64,000 bases of DNA, taken from contig CP065006.1 in the NCBI GenBank assembly GCA_016699695.1, positions 1,116,001 to 1,180,000 of the forward strand. Reading direction: 5' to 3'. The notes beneath the pieces were generated by a model. The model saw nothing but the letters and a program-made list of their open reading frames with translations. It was not told where the DNA came from and searched no databases. Each line of letters begins with the position of its first letter. Positions within the stretch are counted from its first letter, which is position 1. The position numbers and the translations under genes were made by a program. The DNA is from Bacteroidota bacterium (lineage in GTDB: Bacteria; Bacteroidota; Bacteroidia; Bacteroidales; UBA10428). Below, one piece after another: positions 42,917 through 52,203 of this stretch.

Positions 42917-44758
42917 CTAAACTTCAATCAGGTCTAATTCAACCCTTAAATTTTCAATAATAAACTCTTGCCGCTCGGGCGTGTTTTTGCCCATGTAAAA
43001 AGGAAGAAGCTGGTTAATCAGGTCGTCTTTCTTAAGCGAAACAGGATCCAGGCGCATGTCTTCGCCAATGAAATTTCTAAACTCATCGGGCGAAATCTCA
43101 CCTAAACCTTTAAAACGTGTTATCTCAGGGTTAGTTCCCAGCTGACGCATGGCGTCCTGCTTCTCTTCTTCGCTATAGCAATAGAAAGTTTTTTGCTTGT
43201 TTCGAACCCTAAACAAGGGGGTTTGAAGTATAAACACATGCCCGCGACGCACCAACTCTGGAAAAAACTGAAGAAAAAATGTAAGCAGCAACAAACGAAT
43301 GTGCATACCATCTACGTCGGCATCGGTAGCAATTACTACACTATGGTAACGGAGATTTTCTATATCGTCTTCTATATTCAGGGCTGCCTGAAGCAGGTTA
43401 AACTCTTCGTTCTCGTAGACAATTTTCTTGGTGAGCCCAAAGCAGTTAAGTGGTTTCCCTTTTAAACTAAACACAGCCTGTGAACCTACATCGCGCGATT
43501 TGGTGATGGATCCACTGGCCGAGTCACCTTCGGTGATGAAAATTGTCGATTCGAGTCTCCTTTCGTGCTTCGAATCGAGGTGAATACGGCAGTCGCGAAG
43601 TTTTTTGTTATGCAAACTCACTTTTTTTGCCCGCTCACGTGCCAGTTTCTGAATACCAGATATCGCCTTTCGTTCCTTTTCGCTCTCCTGAATTTTTTTA
43701 TTCAGAATATCGGCGGTTTGCGGGTGTTTATGAAGGTAATCGTCTAATTCTTTCTTTAAAAAATCGTTGATGTACTTGCTCACAGACGGACCATTGGGCC
43801 CCATATCGCGCGAACCCAGCTTTGTTTTGGTTTGCGATTCAAACACCGGCTCTTCGACCTTAATACTAAGGGCTGCTATAATGGAAGTACGTATATCAGA
43901 GGGGTCGAAATTCTTGTTGTAAAACTCGCGAATGGTTTTTACATAGGCCTCGCGAAAAGCCTGCAAGTGTGTGCCACCCTGGGTTGTATTCTGTCCGTTA
44001 ACAAAGGTATAGACGTTTTCTCCGTATTGTTGACCATGGGTAATGGCCACTTCAATATCTCCGTTTTTCAGGTAAATAATCGGGTACATGGGTTCGCTGT
44101 CCATGTTTTCCTCGAGCAAATCGCGTAAACCATTTTTCGAATGATACTTATTGCCATTAAAGGTAATTGTAAGGCCGGCATTCAGATAAGTATAGTTACG
44201 GATGAGTGCTTCGACATATTCCTCAATAAAGCGGAAATTACCAAAAAGCTCGGTGTCGGGTGCAAAAGAGATGAAAGTACCATTCTGTTCTTTGGTCTGG
44301 ATTTCAGGCTTATCTTCAATCAACCCACCCTCGGAAAAGCTTACTTCTTTTGCTACGCCTTCGCGCACGGCCTTTACTGTAAATGCTTTCGAAAGGGCAT
44401 TGACCGCCTTTACACCTACTCCGTTTAAACCTACAGACTTTTTAAACACAGTCGAATCATACTTTGCTCCGGTGTTCATGGTCGAAACTACTTCCTTTAC
44501 TTTTCCAAGCGGAATACCTCTTCCAAAATCGCGCACGGTTACAATTTGTTCCTCTATGGTGATGTCGATGTTTTTTCCAAAGCCCATCATAAACTCGTCA
44601 ATCGAGTTGTCGATTACTTCTTTCAGCAATATATAAATACCATCGTCGCGCGAGGATCCATCGCCCAGTTTGCCAATGTACATTCCCGGCCGCTTGCGTA
44701 TGTGTTCTTTCCAGTCGAGGGTGCGTATGGCATCTTCAGAATAATTCGCTACTGACAT
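42917..44758 (-). CDS. parE: DNA topoisomerase IV subunit B
   Basis: This 613-residue ATPase subunit has the GHKL motifs EVIDNSIDEFMMG (about residues 45-57), DFGRGIPLG and GLNGVGVKAVNALS. The TOPRIM domain has the metal-binding glutamate in ITEGDSASGS (about 410-419) and DADVDGMHIR (about 490-499). It is followed by parC after 12 bases, so the two form an operon. The pairing with a ParC-type partner supports topoisomerase IV over gyrase. Confidence 0.94.
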   Translation of the reverse strand: MSVANYSEDAIRTLDWKEHIRKRPGMYIGKLGDGSSRDDGIYILLKEVIDNSIDEFMMGFGKNIDITIEEQIVTVRDFGRGIPLGKVKEVVSTMNTGAKYDSTVFKKSVGLNGVGVKAVNALSKAFTVKAVREGVAKEVSFSEGGLIEDKPEIQTKEQNGTFISFAPDTELFGNFRFIEEYVEALIRNYTYLNAGLTITFNGNKYHSKNGLRDLLEENMDSEPMYPIIYLKNGDIEVAITHGQQYGENVYTFVNGQNTTQGGTHLQAFREAYVKTIREFYNKNFDPSDIRTSIIAALSIKVEEPVFESQTKTKLGSRDMGPNGPSVSKYINDFLKKELDDYLHKHPQTADILNKKIQESEKERKAISGIQKLARERAKKVSLHNKKLRDCRIHLDSKHERRLESTIFITEGDSASGSITKSRDVGSQAVFSLKGKPLNCFGLTKKIVYENEEFNLLQAALNIEDDIENLRYHSVVIATDADVDGMHIRLLLLTFFLQFFPELVRRGHVFILQTPLFRVRNKQKTFYCYSEEEKQDAMRQLGTNPEITRFKGLGEISPDEFRNFIGEDMRLDPVSLKKDDLINQLLPFYMGKNTPERQEFIIENLRVELDLIEV

Positions 44759-44778
44759 AACTTTCTTATGGTTTGCTG

Positions 44779-44786
44779 CAAATATA
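44779..44786 (-). promoter_or_regulatory. Putative -7 promoter element for parE
   Basis: TATATTTG on the minus strand, 21 bases before the parE start codon, matches TAnnTTTG. No good TTG was found at -33. Confidence 0.35.
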
Positions 44787-44901
44787 TAATTTAAAGGGCG
44801 GGGTGCTAAATTTGTTTATCAACCCGTAATTAACAGGGAAGGTTTTCGTGTGTTAATTCGTTGTAGCGTTGATTCTTAGTAAAACTACGCATGCAGCTTG
44901 A

Positions 44902-44938
44902 GCAAAAAAAAGCAGGAACCCTTCTGGATCCCTGCTTT
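44902..44938 (-). terminator. Intrinsic terminator downstream of lysS
   Basis: AAAGCAGG (44909-44916) and CCTGCTTT (44931-44938) form a stem. On the minus strand it is followed by eight T residues (counting the stem end). It lies about 120 bases after the lysS stop. Confidence 0.75.
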
Positions 44939-45058
44939 GTGTGTCAATCAATCAATAACTTAAAAAGCTATTGATTAAAGGTAGGTTCTTTTGCAGCAAA
45001 GTGCAAATAAGTTTCTATCAAGTAGATAATTTCCACTTCTTTGGAAGAGCTTTTATTT

Positions 45059-46780
45059 TTATTCAATCCATCGGGCCACTTCGTCCTGTGAGGGATTTGC
45101 GAAGCCTAGTTTGTTCTTTTTGTTATACCCGCAAATTTCCTGGTGCAGTTTGGTTGCTTTCTCTACCGATTTAAGTGCCGAAACTTTTTTGTAACCCAGG
45201 GCATGCAGCACCTCTACCCATTCAACCGGAACACCTTCGGCCACATATTTTTCTGCCGGATCCATCGTATCTTTTTTCTCAGGCCTCATTTGAGGGAAGA
45301 AAAGCACATCCTGTATCGAATGTTGATTGGTCATGAGCATGGTAAGGCGGTCGATACCAATTCCCATACCTGAGGTTGGGGGCATGCCGTATTCGAGTGC
45401 ACGGACAAAATCCATGTCGATAAACATGGCTTCGTCATCGCCTTTTTCAGAGAGTTTTAGCTGATCCTGAAACCGATCTAGTTGATCAATGGGATCGTTC
45501 AGCTCGGAATACGCATTGCACAGTTCCTTGCCATTTACGATCAGCTCAAAACGCTCAGTAAGTTGGGGGTTACTGCGGTGTTTTTTACACAAGGGCGACA
45601 TTTCAACCGGGTAGTCGTAAATAAAAGTTGGCTGAACGAGATGATCTTCGACCTTTTCGCCAAAAATTTCATCGATCAGCTTGCCTTTGCCCATCGAATC
45701 GTCAACTTCCACATGCAGTTCTTTGCATACTCTGCGCAAGGCAAGTTCATCCATGCCTGCAATATCAATTCCAGTGTATTTCTGAATGGCTTCGAACATG
45801 GTCATTCGGTCGAAATGTCCAAAGTCGATGGTTTTTTCACCCACCTGAATTTTTGTGGTACCATGCAAATCCATGGCTACTTTCTGAATCATCCGGGCTG
45901 TAAAATCCATCATCCAGAAATAGTCCTTATACGCCACATAGATTTCCATTACCGTAAATTCCGGATTATGGGTGCGGTCCATTCCTTCGTTGCGAAAATC
46001 TTTGGCAAACTCGTACACGCCATCAAAGCCACCAACAATAAGCCGTTTAAGGTATAACTCGTTGGCAATACGAAGGTACAAGGGTATATCCAGTGCATTG
46101 TGGTGTGTGATAAATGGCCGTGCAGCAGCTCCTCCGGGAATAGGTTGCAGAATAGGTGTTTCTACTTCGAGGTACCCACAACTGTTGAATAGTTCGCGTA
46201 AAGATTGAATTATCCGTGTGCGTTGAACAAATACTTTTCTCACTTCGGGGTTCACAACCAGGTCGACATAGCGCTGGCGATAGCGAAACTCGGCATCGGT
46301 AACGGCATCGAAAAGAACACCGTCTTTTTCTTTTACAATGGGCAGTGGACGAAGCGATTTCGAAAGTACCAGCAATTCTTTTACATGCACGGTGATTTCT
46401 CCCATTTGGGTTAAAAATACAAAACCCTTTATGCCAATAAAATCGCCTATATCGAGCAGCTTCTTAAAAACAGTATTGTAGAGCTCTTTGTCGTCGCCCG
46501 GACATATTTCGTCGCGGTTAATGTACAATTGAATGCGCCCCGACTGGTCCTGTATTTCGGCAAAGGAAGCTTTGCCCATAATACGCTGGCTCATCAGACG
46601 GCCTGCCAGCACCACCTCCTGTAAATTCTTCAGCTCATCGGAATACTGTTCTTTTATTTCTTGGGCATTTACATTCACTGGAAACAAAGCTGCCGGATAG
46701 GGATCGATACCCATTTGCCTTAAAGTTTCGAGCGAATTGCGCCGGATTATTTCCTGCTCGCTTAGTTGTAGCTGACTCAT
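45059..46780 (-). CDS. lysS: Lysyl-tRNA synthetase, class II
   Basis: This 573-residue enzyme charges tRNA-Lys. An OB-fold anticodon-binding domain (about residues 55-160) is followed by the class II catalytic core with motif 2 in FAKDFRNEGMDRTHNPEFT and motif 3 in GMGIGIDRLTMLMTN (about 473-487). The C-terminus carries an extra 60-70 residues with VEVLHALGYKKV, an extension usual in Bacteroidota LysRS. It is monocistronic, with a TATATTTG element upstream. Confidence 0.96.
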   Translation of the reverse strand: MSQLQLSEQEIIRRNSLETLRQMGIDPYPAALFPVNVNAQEIKEQYSDELKNLQEVVLAGRLMSQRIMGKASFAEIQDQSGRIQLYINRDEICPGDDKELYNTVFKKLLDIGDFIGIKGFVFLTQMGEITVHVKELLVLSKSLRPLPIVKEKDGVLFDAVTDAEFRYRQRYVDLVVNPEVRKVFVQRTRIIQSLRELFNSCGYLEVETPILQPIPGGAAARPFITHHNALDIPLYLRIANELYLKRLIVGGFDGVYEFAKDFRNEGMDRTHNPEFTVMEIYVAYKDYFWMMDFTARMIQKVAMDLHGTTKIQVGEKTIDFGHFDRMTMFEAIQKYTGIDIAGMDELALRRVCKELHVEVDDSMGKGKLIDEIFGEKVEDHLVQPTFIYDYPVEMSPLCKKHRSNPQLTERFELIVNGKELCNAYSELNDPIDQLDRFQDQLKLSEKGDDEAMFIDMDFVRALEYGMPPTSGMGIGIDRLTMLMTNQHSIQDVLFFPQMRPEKKDTMDPAEKYVAEGVPVEWVEVLHALGYKKVSALKSVEKATKLHQEICGYNKKNKLGFANPSQDEVARWIE

Positions 46781-46805
46781 TGAATGGCTTATTAAAAATT
46801 TTGGA

Positions 46806-46813
46806 CAAATATA
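46806..46813 (-). promoter_or_regulatory. Putative -7 promoter element for lysS
   Basis: TATATTTG on the minus strand, 26 bases before the lysS ATG, fully matches TAnnTTTG. The -33 region is weak. Confidence 0.4.
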
Positions 46814-46931
46814 TAAAAAACGGCTTATGGCCTGTAAGAAATCTTGCCTTGGTCCGGGTCGAATTTGATTGGTTCCATTTGTTACTCAAAACTTTTTTAT
46901 ACCTTGGTTATATCAATCTAATACTTATCGC

Positions 46932-47276
46932 ATGAACCCAGTAAAATCTTTCATTCCTGTAACCAGTTGGTTGTTGAGAATTTCGGCATTCTCGATTATT
47001 TATTCCTATGAATACATCGAAACTGCCGTGCGTTTTGGATTTAACAACCTTGCTTACTTTTTCAGCCTGGTATATTCCACGCTTGCCGTATTGCTTGTTA
47101 TTGGCGGATTTCAGAAATCGGAAAACCTATCGGTAATTACGGGTATGTTACTTGCCATTATTTGCGTGACCGACCTCATTTTTGGAATTCAATTCAGTAT
47201 TCCACATACCATTAAGCTTTTTCCATTGTTTGCATTGGGGGTTTTCTTTATGGCCCGTGGCAATGCCAGTAAATGA
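46932..47276 (+). CDS. Small integral membrane protein
   Basis: From the ATG at 46932 this is a 114-residue protein with about four hydrophobic segments (approximately residues 10-28, 36-55, 62-80 and 86-108) and few charged residues. The frame is open 21 codons further upstream, but the downstream start gives a better membrane-protein N-terminus. No family was recognised; the size and topology resemble DoxX-like or DUF-type small membrane proteins. It converges on the gene at 47497. Confidence 0.55.
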   Translation: MNPVKSFIPVTSWLLRISAFSIIYSYEYIETAVRFGFNNLAYFFSLVYSTLAVLLVIGGFQKSENLSVITGMLLAIICVTDLIFGIQFSIPHTIKLFPLFALGVFFMARGNASK

Positions 47277-47423
47277 AGCTCCTCGCAGCAAGCTGACGGG
47301 GTATCTACAAAGGATTTTATTTTATTCGCCTCAAGAGGCGGGGTATTTACCCGCGCACCCGCTTTCAGTCCCGATTTAAATCGGGATTCGACTATAAAAT
47401 TTCATTTCGTGAACTCATGAAAT

Positions 47424-47448
47424 TTAAGTCTCACGAATAAAAAAAGCC
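47424..47448. repeat. Dispersed intergenic repeat, copy A (AAGTCTCACGAATAAA type)
   Basis: TTAAGTCTCACGAATAAA followed by a run of A residues is shared with 52204-52226. Both copies abut the terminator of a minus-strand gene. Upstream, near 47331-47390, are further short palindromes (CCTCAAGAGG and TCCCGATTTAAATCGGGA). Confidence 0.5.
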
Positions 47449-47472
47449 TTTGCAATTTGAAATGCAAAGGCT
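47445..47472. terminator. Bidirectional terminator between convergent genes
   Basis: AGCCTTTGCA (47445-47454) pairs perfectly with TGCAAAGGCT (47463-47472) around an 8-base loop. T-rich sequence follows on both strands (ATTTTTTATT on plus, TTTTTTATT on minus). It serves the convergent genes ending at 47276 and 47497. Confidence 0.85.
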
Positions 47473-47496
47473 ATTTTTTATTCTTTAGTCAGAAGT

Positions 47497-48063
47497 TTAT
47501 AATTCTTCGGTGCCTTCTTCCACATCCAGAGGTTCAGTGCCATAAACTACCCCTTCGATATAGTAACCCGGAAACTCACCATACCCTCCTGTAGCCTGCC
47601 GTTTAGTGACCAGTACTACTGTGCCACTCATAGAGGCAGCTTTTTTCTGCAAGCGGATAGTAGCATTGGTTTTTGCTGCTTTCGGACTACGTGCACTTGG
47701 CGAGGATTGAGATTTTACAACTCCCCGGCGGTGTAAATAAGCCACATCCTGAGGATCTTCTGTTAGCCATATGGCTTCCCATGACATGTCGTCGACCATA
47801 ATGGCAACCATCGGATTAAAATCTTCTACACGTCCGTTTCTGTAGACTATTTTATGAATTTCTTTACGCGGCAGGGTAAAGAGCTCATCATTGTCGGGAA
47901 ACATAAAACGAATATAGGTTGTTGTTACCTTGGTTACGTTGGCAAGTAAAACTTTGCCTTCTACTTTAATAATGGTGTCGAGCGCTTCGTTTTGCGCAAA
48001 AGATGCTGGTGAAAAGAAAAACCCTGTGAGCACAAACAGGGATATTATTGCAATTTGCTTCAT
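47497..48063 (-). CDS. Secreted protein of unknown function
   Basis: From the ATG at 48063 this is a 188-residue protein with a clean signal peptide (MKQIAIISLFVLTGFF through FAQ, about 23 residues); an ATG 13 codons earlier would add a charged leader. The mature part has a beta-rich N-terminus with ALDTIIKVEGKVLLANVTKV and LPRKEIHKIVYRNGRVEDF, a pattern seen in many small Bacteroidota periplasmic proteins. A basic Ser/Ala/Lys-rich middle and an acidic C-terminus follow. No function can be assigned. Confidence 0.6.
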   Translation of the reverse strand: MKQIAIISLFVLTGFFFSPASFAQNEALDTIIKVEGKVLLANVTKVTTTYIRFMFPDNDELFTLPRKEIHKIVYRNGRVEDFNPMVAIMVDDMSWEAIWLTEDPQDVAYLHRRGVVKSQSSPSARSPKAAKTNATIRLQKKAASMSGTVVLVTKRQATGGYGEFPGYYIEGVVYGTEPLDVEEGTEEL

Positions 48064-48251
48064 AGAACAGATTTTTCTCCTTTTTAACAAATTATGTGCC
48101 ACTCATACAAGTGGTCAATTTCGCTTGCATATACGAAAAGATGTCCTTGGGGTTTTAAACCTGCCAAAAAATATTTCGTGCTTGCAAGATATCGGTTCGC
48201 AAACATACAAAACCAGCATGAATTTTCACAATAGTTTTATATTTGTTCCAC

Positions 48252-49040
48252 ATGAACAGTTTAAAAAAATACTCCTTCAATGCCTTTCCAGCTAAACGTA
48301 TTTTGCGCCGCATGGGTCTTTTCCACGATCAGGATGGTATTATGCGCCGGTATATTGTGGAGCAGGAAAATTGGAAGCAGCATTTGGATTTTTGCACACA
48401 TTTTATTGAACAAGCTGTATCCCGACTTAGTCCTGCCAGAGTAGCTGTGCTCGGAAGCGGATGGCTGTTGGATGTTCCGCTGGAGTTTTTAAGCCAGCAC
48501 TGCAAAGAAGTACACCTTTACGATATCCGTCATCCGCGACCTGTAGCGCATAAAATGAAGCAATATAGGAATGTAGAACTATTTGAAATGGATATCACGG
48601 GTGGAATGATTGAATATATATATTCCCGGGTACGCACTTCCGGTGAGATACCAAATGGCAACTTTCCAGAAATTCTGTTCTCACCTGTCAAACAAGTCGA
48701 TTTGATTGTTTCGCTCAATATTCTCAACCAACTCGATTGCCTGATTGCTGATTACCTGAAGAGTCGATACAGCCTAAAAGAAACTGCATTGATCGAACTA
48801 AGAAAAAAAATTCAACAAAACCATTTAAATAGCCTTCCTGCGGACAGATCTGTCCTGATCAGCGATTATGAAGAGCAACGCTACGACCGGACAGGAGAAC
48901 TCAAATCGACCCATCCCCTGCTTTTTGTGGATTTTCCTGAAGGGAACTTTTCGATGGAATGGGGATGGAAGTTTGATAACCATATGACTTACCACCCTAA
49001 CCGGATTACTCATTTAAAAGTGAAAGCTATTCAGATTTAA
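48252..49040 (+). CDS. Rossmann-fold protein, methyltransferase-like
   Basis: From the ATG at 48252 this is a 262-residue cytoplasmic protein. VAVLGSGWLLDVPLEFL (around residues 60-76) resembles methyltransferase motif I (GxGxxxD-like), followed by VHLYDIRHP at the end of strand 2, which would hold the ribose-binding acid. VDLIVSLNILNQLDCL (around 142-157) fits motif IV. The C-terminal third has no familiar motif. A TTG codon three triplets earlier is a less likely start. S-adenosylmethionine dependence is inferred; the substrate is unknown. Confidence 0.55.
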   Translation: MNSLKKYSFNAFPAKRILRRMGLFHDQDGIMRRYIVEQENWKQHLDFCTHFIEQAVSRLSPARVAVLGSGWLLDVPLEFLSQHCKEVHLYDIRHPRPVAHKMKQYRNVELFEMDITGGMIEYIYSRVRTSGEIPNGNFPEILFSPVKQVDLIVSLNILNQLDCLIADYLKSRYSLKETALIELRKKIQQNHLNSLPADRSVLISDYEEQRYDRTGELKSTHPLLFVDFPEGNFSMEWGWKFDNHMTYHPNRITHLKVKAIQI

Positions 49041-49076
49041 GTGTTATCATGAGTAAAAGGAAAGAAGCACTACTAG

Positions 49077-49964
49077 CTATTTCTTAGAAGGTCTGTAATA
49101 CATTACAACCAGCGACATGCCTACCAGAATTATGCCTGCCACCACTACCCATTCAGGCTTTTCGTCGGGCAATATCAGCCAGCTTAGTATGGCTCCCACC
49201 ACGGGAATGATAAATTTCCAAACTGTTATTTCCGATACTTTTACTCCAGGCATGGTAAGCACAATAAACCAAAGCGAAAAACCAATGGTTGCAATGAGCA
49301 CCAACCAAGCCATCGAAAGGTAAAAAACAAGTGGCAAGGGGGTGTATTGATAATCTTCAACAAGCAAGGCCAGTAGTAGAATGGCCAAACCGCCCAGTAT
49401 TAGCTGCACAGCATTAATAAATACCGGATTCAAAGGCACCCTGTTGTTCGAGATTAAGATGTTACCAAAACTTCCCGATAGGTTCGAGACAATTAGAATA
49501 CCTAAGCCAAGCCAACTTAATTCTACACTTAAAAATCCTCCAAATCGCCCCAACGCAATAATTCCAATACCCGACAAGCCGGTAACAATGGCCAATGACT
49601 TACGTTTTGTAAGAGGTTCGTTTTTAAACCACCTTGCAAAAAGCGCAATAAATAAAGGCCCCGAACCCACTACCAGAGCAGTGACCGAAGCAGGCACCAT
49701 GTTGATGCCCACATGAAACAGGCTGTAAATTAAAAAAGTGGAAAAGAATGCCAGCTTAATCACATAAACCCGATAGGGCCATATTGCTTTTAAATTTGCA
49801 CCAATATTGCGGCAAAAGGGCAAGATAACTAGTCCGGCAAGGGTAAAACGTAAGCCTGCAAGATGCAGGGGAGGCATGCAGGTAAGACCTAATTTGATTA
49901 CTGCAAAGGCTGTAGACCATACCAAACAGGCAATAATGGCTAAGATGGTGCTTTTTTTCAGCAA
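49077..49964 (-). CDS. EamA-family (DMT) transporter
   Basis: This 295-residue protein has ten predicted hydrophobic helices arranged as two EamA repeats (about residues 5-135 and 150-290). The first begins ILAIIACLVWSTAFAVIKLGL, split here as CLVWSTAFAVIKLGL, and has the LAGLRFTLAGLVIL motif; the second ends VAGIILVGMSLVV. Members export amino acids, metabolites or nucleobases across the inner membrane. No neighbouring gene suggests the substrate. Confidence 0.85.
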   Translation of the reverse strand: MLKKSTILAIIACLVWSTAFAVIKLGLTCMPPLHLAGLRFTLAGLVILPFCRNIGANLKAIWPYRVYVIKLAFFSTFLIYSLFHVGINMVPASVTALVVGSGPLFIALFARWFKNEPLTKRKSLAIVTGLSGIGIIALGRFGGFLSVELSWLGLGILIVSNLSGSFGNILISNNRVPLNPVFINAVQLILGGLAILLLALLVEDYQYTPLPLVFYLSMAWLVLIATIGFSLWFIVLTMPGVKVSEITVWKFIIPVVGAILSWLILPDEKPEWVVVAGIILVGMSLVVMYYRPSKK

Positions 49965-50135
49965 TGTTTTTGGTTATTCGGCATGATTCAATGAGCTTGT
50001 AAAGATGAAAAATCATTGTCAAAAATACAGTTCGCTGCACGGTTTAATTTCAACTGCTGAAGTTAATTTTTTTGTTAGGGTTGGCTGTACGCTATTTACG
50101 GCTTTTGCCATACCTTTGAAATAAAATATAACTAA

Positions 50136-50744
50136 ATGACATTTTCAACGAAGCTAAAGGATTTTGCAATCACCACCCTCATTGGGGGTTTAATTGCAAT
50201 TCTGCCGTTAACACTTCTTGTGCTGGTATTTAAATGGGTGATAGGCATAGTGATTGGTTTTTTGCGCCCGATTGTATCGCTCATACCAACGCGCACCGAT
50301 TGGCAGGAAGCCTTGGTTTATGTTCTCACTATTGTGGCTATTACCGGAACCTTTTTCCTTGCAGGGTTAATTATTCGTACCCGAATAGGTCGGATATTTA
50401 ACCGCATTCTGGAAGACAAGTACCTGATGAAAATACCGGGATACAAGGTAGTGCGGGGAACCATTCTGCAGATTTTCAGCAAAAACAGCTCTTTTTTTTC
50501 AGAGGTTGTACTGGTTGATCCATTTAACACCGGAACACTGATGACCGGTTTTATTACCGATAAGCATGGAGAATATATTACAGTGTTCGTACCTACCGGC
50601 CCAAATCCTACCTCAGGAAATATTTTTCATGTAAAACGCGAAAAGGTTATTTTTACTTCAACCCCAGCCGATGTGGGTATTAAGAGCATTATTGGGTGTG
50701 GAGCTGGTTCGAACGAAGTGTTTAAAAGCATTGTACAAAAATAA
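50136..50744 (+). CDS. DUF502 membrane protein
   Basis: This 202-residue protein has two transmembrane segments (about residues 14-38 and 66-88), and then a soluble domain with RIGRIFNRILEDKYLMKIPGYKVVRGT (IPGYKVVRGT near 100-110) and VFVPTGPNPTSGNIFHV (about 150-166), the hallmarks of the DUF502 family. Family members are found widely in bacteria and in plants as LIKE-COV proteins, with a proposed trafficking or envelope role. The bacterial function is unknown. It stands alone. Confidence 0.82.
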   Translation: MTFSTKLKDFAITTLIGGLIAILPLTLLVLVFKWVIGIVIGFLRPIVSLIPTRTDWQEALVYVLTIVAITGTFFLAGLIIRTRIGRIFNRILEDKYLMKIPGYKVVRGTILQIFSKNSSFFSEVVLVDPFNTGTLMTGFITDKHGEYITVFVPTGPNPTSGNIFHVKREKVIFTSTPADVGIKSIIGCGAGSNEVFKSIVQK

Positions 50745-50780
50745 TCCTACACGAATTAGAATCTACTTAAACTCTGCCAT

Positions 50781-51023
50781 TTAGAGAAATTCCATGTGCG
50801 AGCCATCGCAATAGGGTGGTGTTTTGGTGTGCTTGCACTGGCACAAGGCTTCGGTAATTGACTTCTCTGGTTTAAAAATTAAAGGCGTGTATGAGCCGCC
50901 TTTGTGCGCTCCGCTGCACCAGGGCTGGTTGGGCGATTTTCCGCATGAACACCAGGCATAAGTTTTCCCACTCTCAAGGTCAATTAATACAGGTTCTGCA
51001 GCAGCTATTTTAGGCGTTTCCAT
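50781..51023 (-). CDS. Double CDGSH iron-sulfur protein
   Basis: This 80-residue protein contains two CDGSH-type iron-sulfur motifs. The first is Cys25, Cys27, Cys36 and His40 (ending WCSGAH), and the second Cys61, Cys63, Cys72 and His76 (ending YCDGSH). Each three-Cys/one-His set would hold a [2Fe-2S] cluster, as in the tandem MitoNEET-type proteins. The protein is almost entirely the two motifs, so it is probably a small electron or cluster carrier in the cytoplasm. The redox partner is not obvious from the neighbours. Confidence 0.88.
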   Translation of the reverse strand: METPKIAAAEPVLIDLESGKTYAWCSCGKSPNQPWCSGAHKGGSYTPLIFKPEKSITEALCQCKHTKTPPYCDGSHMEFL

Positions 51024-51150
51024 GGCAAATTGTTTAAATTATCGGTAAATCAGGCAGGCTTTTCAAAAATGAAAATCGTCTGCCTTGATCTAAACATTTC
51101 TGCACTAACAAAATGAACCGCTTTCTGGTTCAACAAAAACCTAAAACTCC

Positions 51151-51936
51151 TTATTCCGTTTTCAGGTGCAATTTCTTAACCATTGCACGGGCAATGCTGC
51201 GTGGAGTAAACCGAACTGACAACACAACCAGTTTATTCATGGCACCATGAATGGCAACTACCTTACCTTTAAGCATTTTCTTGTATCCATAAACAGCAAC
51301 TTCTTTTGATGTAGCTACTTTCAAAAAGCGGCCCATTCTCGAAGTATTCAGGTTGGCCACTTCCTGAAACTCTGATTGTGTAATACCCGGACAGAGTGCG
51401 GTAACAGTGACCCCTGTTCCTTGAAGTTCGCTCGCCAAAGCCTCGGAGAAAGCAAGCACATAATGTTTGGTGGCATAGTAAATGGCCATGAGTGGCCCGG
51501 GGAGAAAAGCTGCCGTGGAGGCTACATTTATTATCCGTCCGTTTTTCCGCTCAAGCATTTCGGGAAGGTAGACTTTAGTCAAATGTGTTAAGGCTTTTAT
51601 GTTCAAATCGATCATAGAAGCTTCCTTCTCCCAACTGGTTTCCGAAAAGGGACCCACATCGCCAAAGCCTGCATTGTTAATCAGGTAGTCGACCGAAATT
51701 CCTTGTTGTTTGGTGGTCTGGTAAAGCTTCGCTGCGGCATCGGGTTTTGAAAGATCCAGTGCAATTACACTTACCTTTACTTTGAAAGTTTGCTCTATTT
51801 CCTTTTGAATTTCAAGTAGTCTATCCTCTCGTCTTGCTACCAATACCAAATTACCTCCCGTGGCGGCATGAACAAGGGCCAACTCGTAACCTATTCCGCT
51901 GGATGCTCCAGTAATAAGTGCTGTTTTGTTTTTCAT
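51151..51936 (-). CDS. Short-chain dehydrogenase/reductase
   Basis: This 261-residue oxidoreductase starts with the nucleotide-binding motif TALITGASSGIGYELA (about residues 5-20). NNAGFGDVG (about 88-96), the catalytic serine in NVASTAAF and the YYATK motif (Tyr-x-x-x-Lys, about 153-157) complete the classical SDR active site. The early basic residues after strand 2 (VARREDR) suggest NADP(H) preference. Similar proteins are often labelled DltE or YqjQ-like. The substrate is unknown; it may act on a fatty acyl or carbonyl compound. Confidence 0.85.
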   Translation of the reverse strand: MKNKTALITGASSGIGYELALVHAATGGNLVLVARREDRLLEIQKEIEQTFKVKVSVIALDLSKPDAAAKLYQTTKQQGISVDYLINNAGFGDVGPFSETSWEKEASMIDLNIKALTHLTKVYLPEMLERKNGRIINVASTAAFLPGPLMAIYYATKHYVLAFSEALASELQGTGVTVTALCPGITQSEFQEVANLNTSRMGRFLKVATSKEVAVYGYKKMLKGKVVAIHGAMNKLVVLSVRFTPRSIARAMVKKLHLKTE

Positions 51937-52057
51937 GTTTTTTTAGCTCGTTCTTACTTAAAAGTAGCAATTCAAGATGAAGAAAGTTCGTTCGATAGTT
52001 CTATTTTCTTATAATCAGTTGCAATTCTGCCTCTTAAAAGCTTTATTTTTAAGCCTA

Positions 52058-52110
52058 GCCCACGCTCACCCCTCATTCCCCTGAAGGGGATGACCCGCGT
52101 ACTATTCCGT
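52058..52110. repeat. Dispersed palindromic intergenic repeat, copy 1
   Basis: The block begins GCCCACGCTCACCCCTC and has the inner palindrome TCCCCTGAAGGGGA followed by TGACCC. It matches 58582-58632 closely, with a few substitutions and a two-base indel. The two copies lie about 6.5 kb apart and in the same orientation. Confidence 0.7.
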
Positions 52111-52203
52111 TTAGGGAAGAATGATGCATGCTAGCGAATAAAGAACAAATGCTTCATATTCTTAATCGTGAGATTTAAAATATACGAGTTTAAGAAATAA
52201 AAC

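Larger units (their letters stand above)
44759..45058. other. Intergenic region between parE and lysS
   Basis: The 300 bases between the parE start and the lysS stop contain the parE promoter match near 44780, the terminator at 44909-44938 and a weak ATCAATA/TATTGAT inverted repeat near 44947-44977. No coding potential was seen. Confidence 0.5.

Noticed and set aside
42917..44758. DNA gyrase subunit B as an alternative call for the parE gene
   Set aside because: The gene is directly followed by a parC-type subunit and has the shorter ParE length, so topoisomerase IV fits better.
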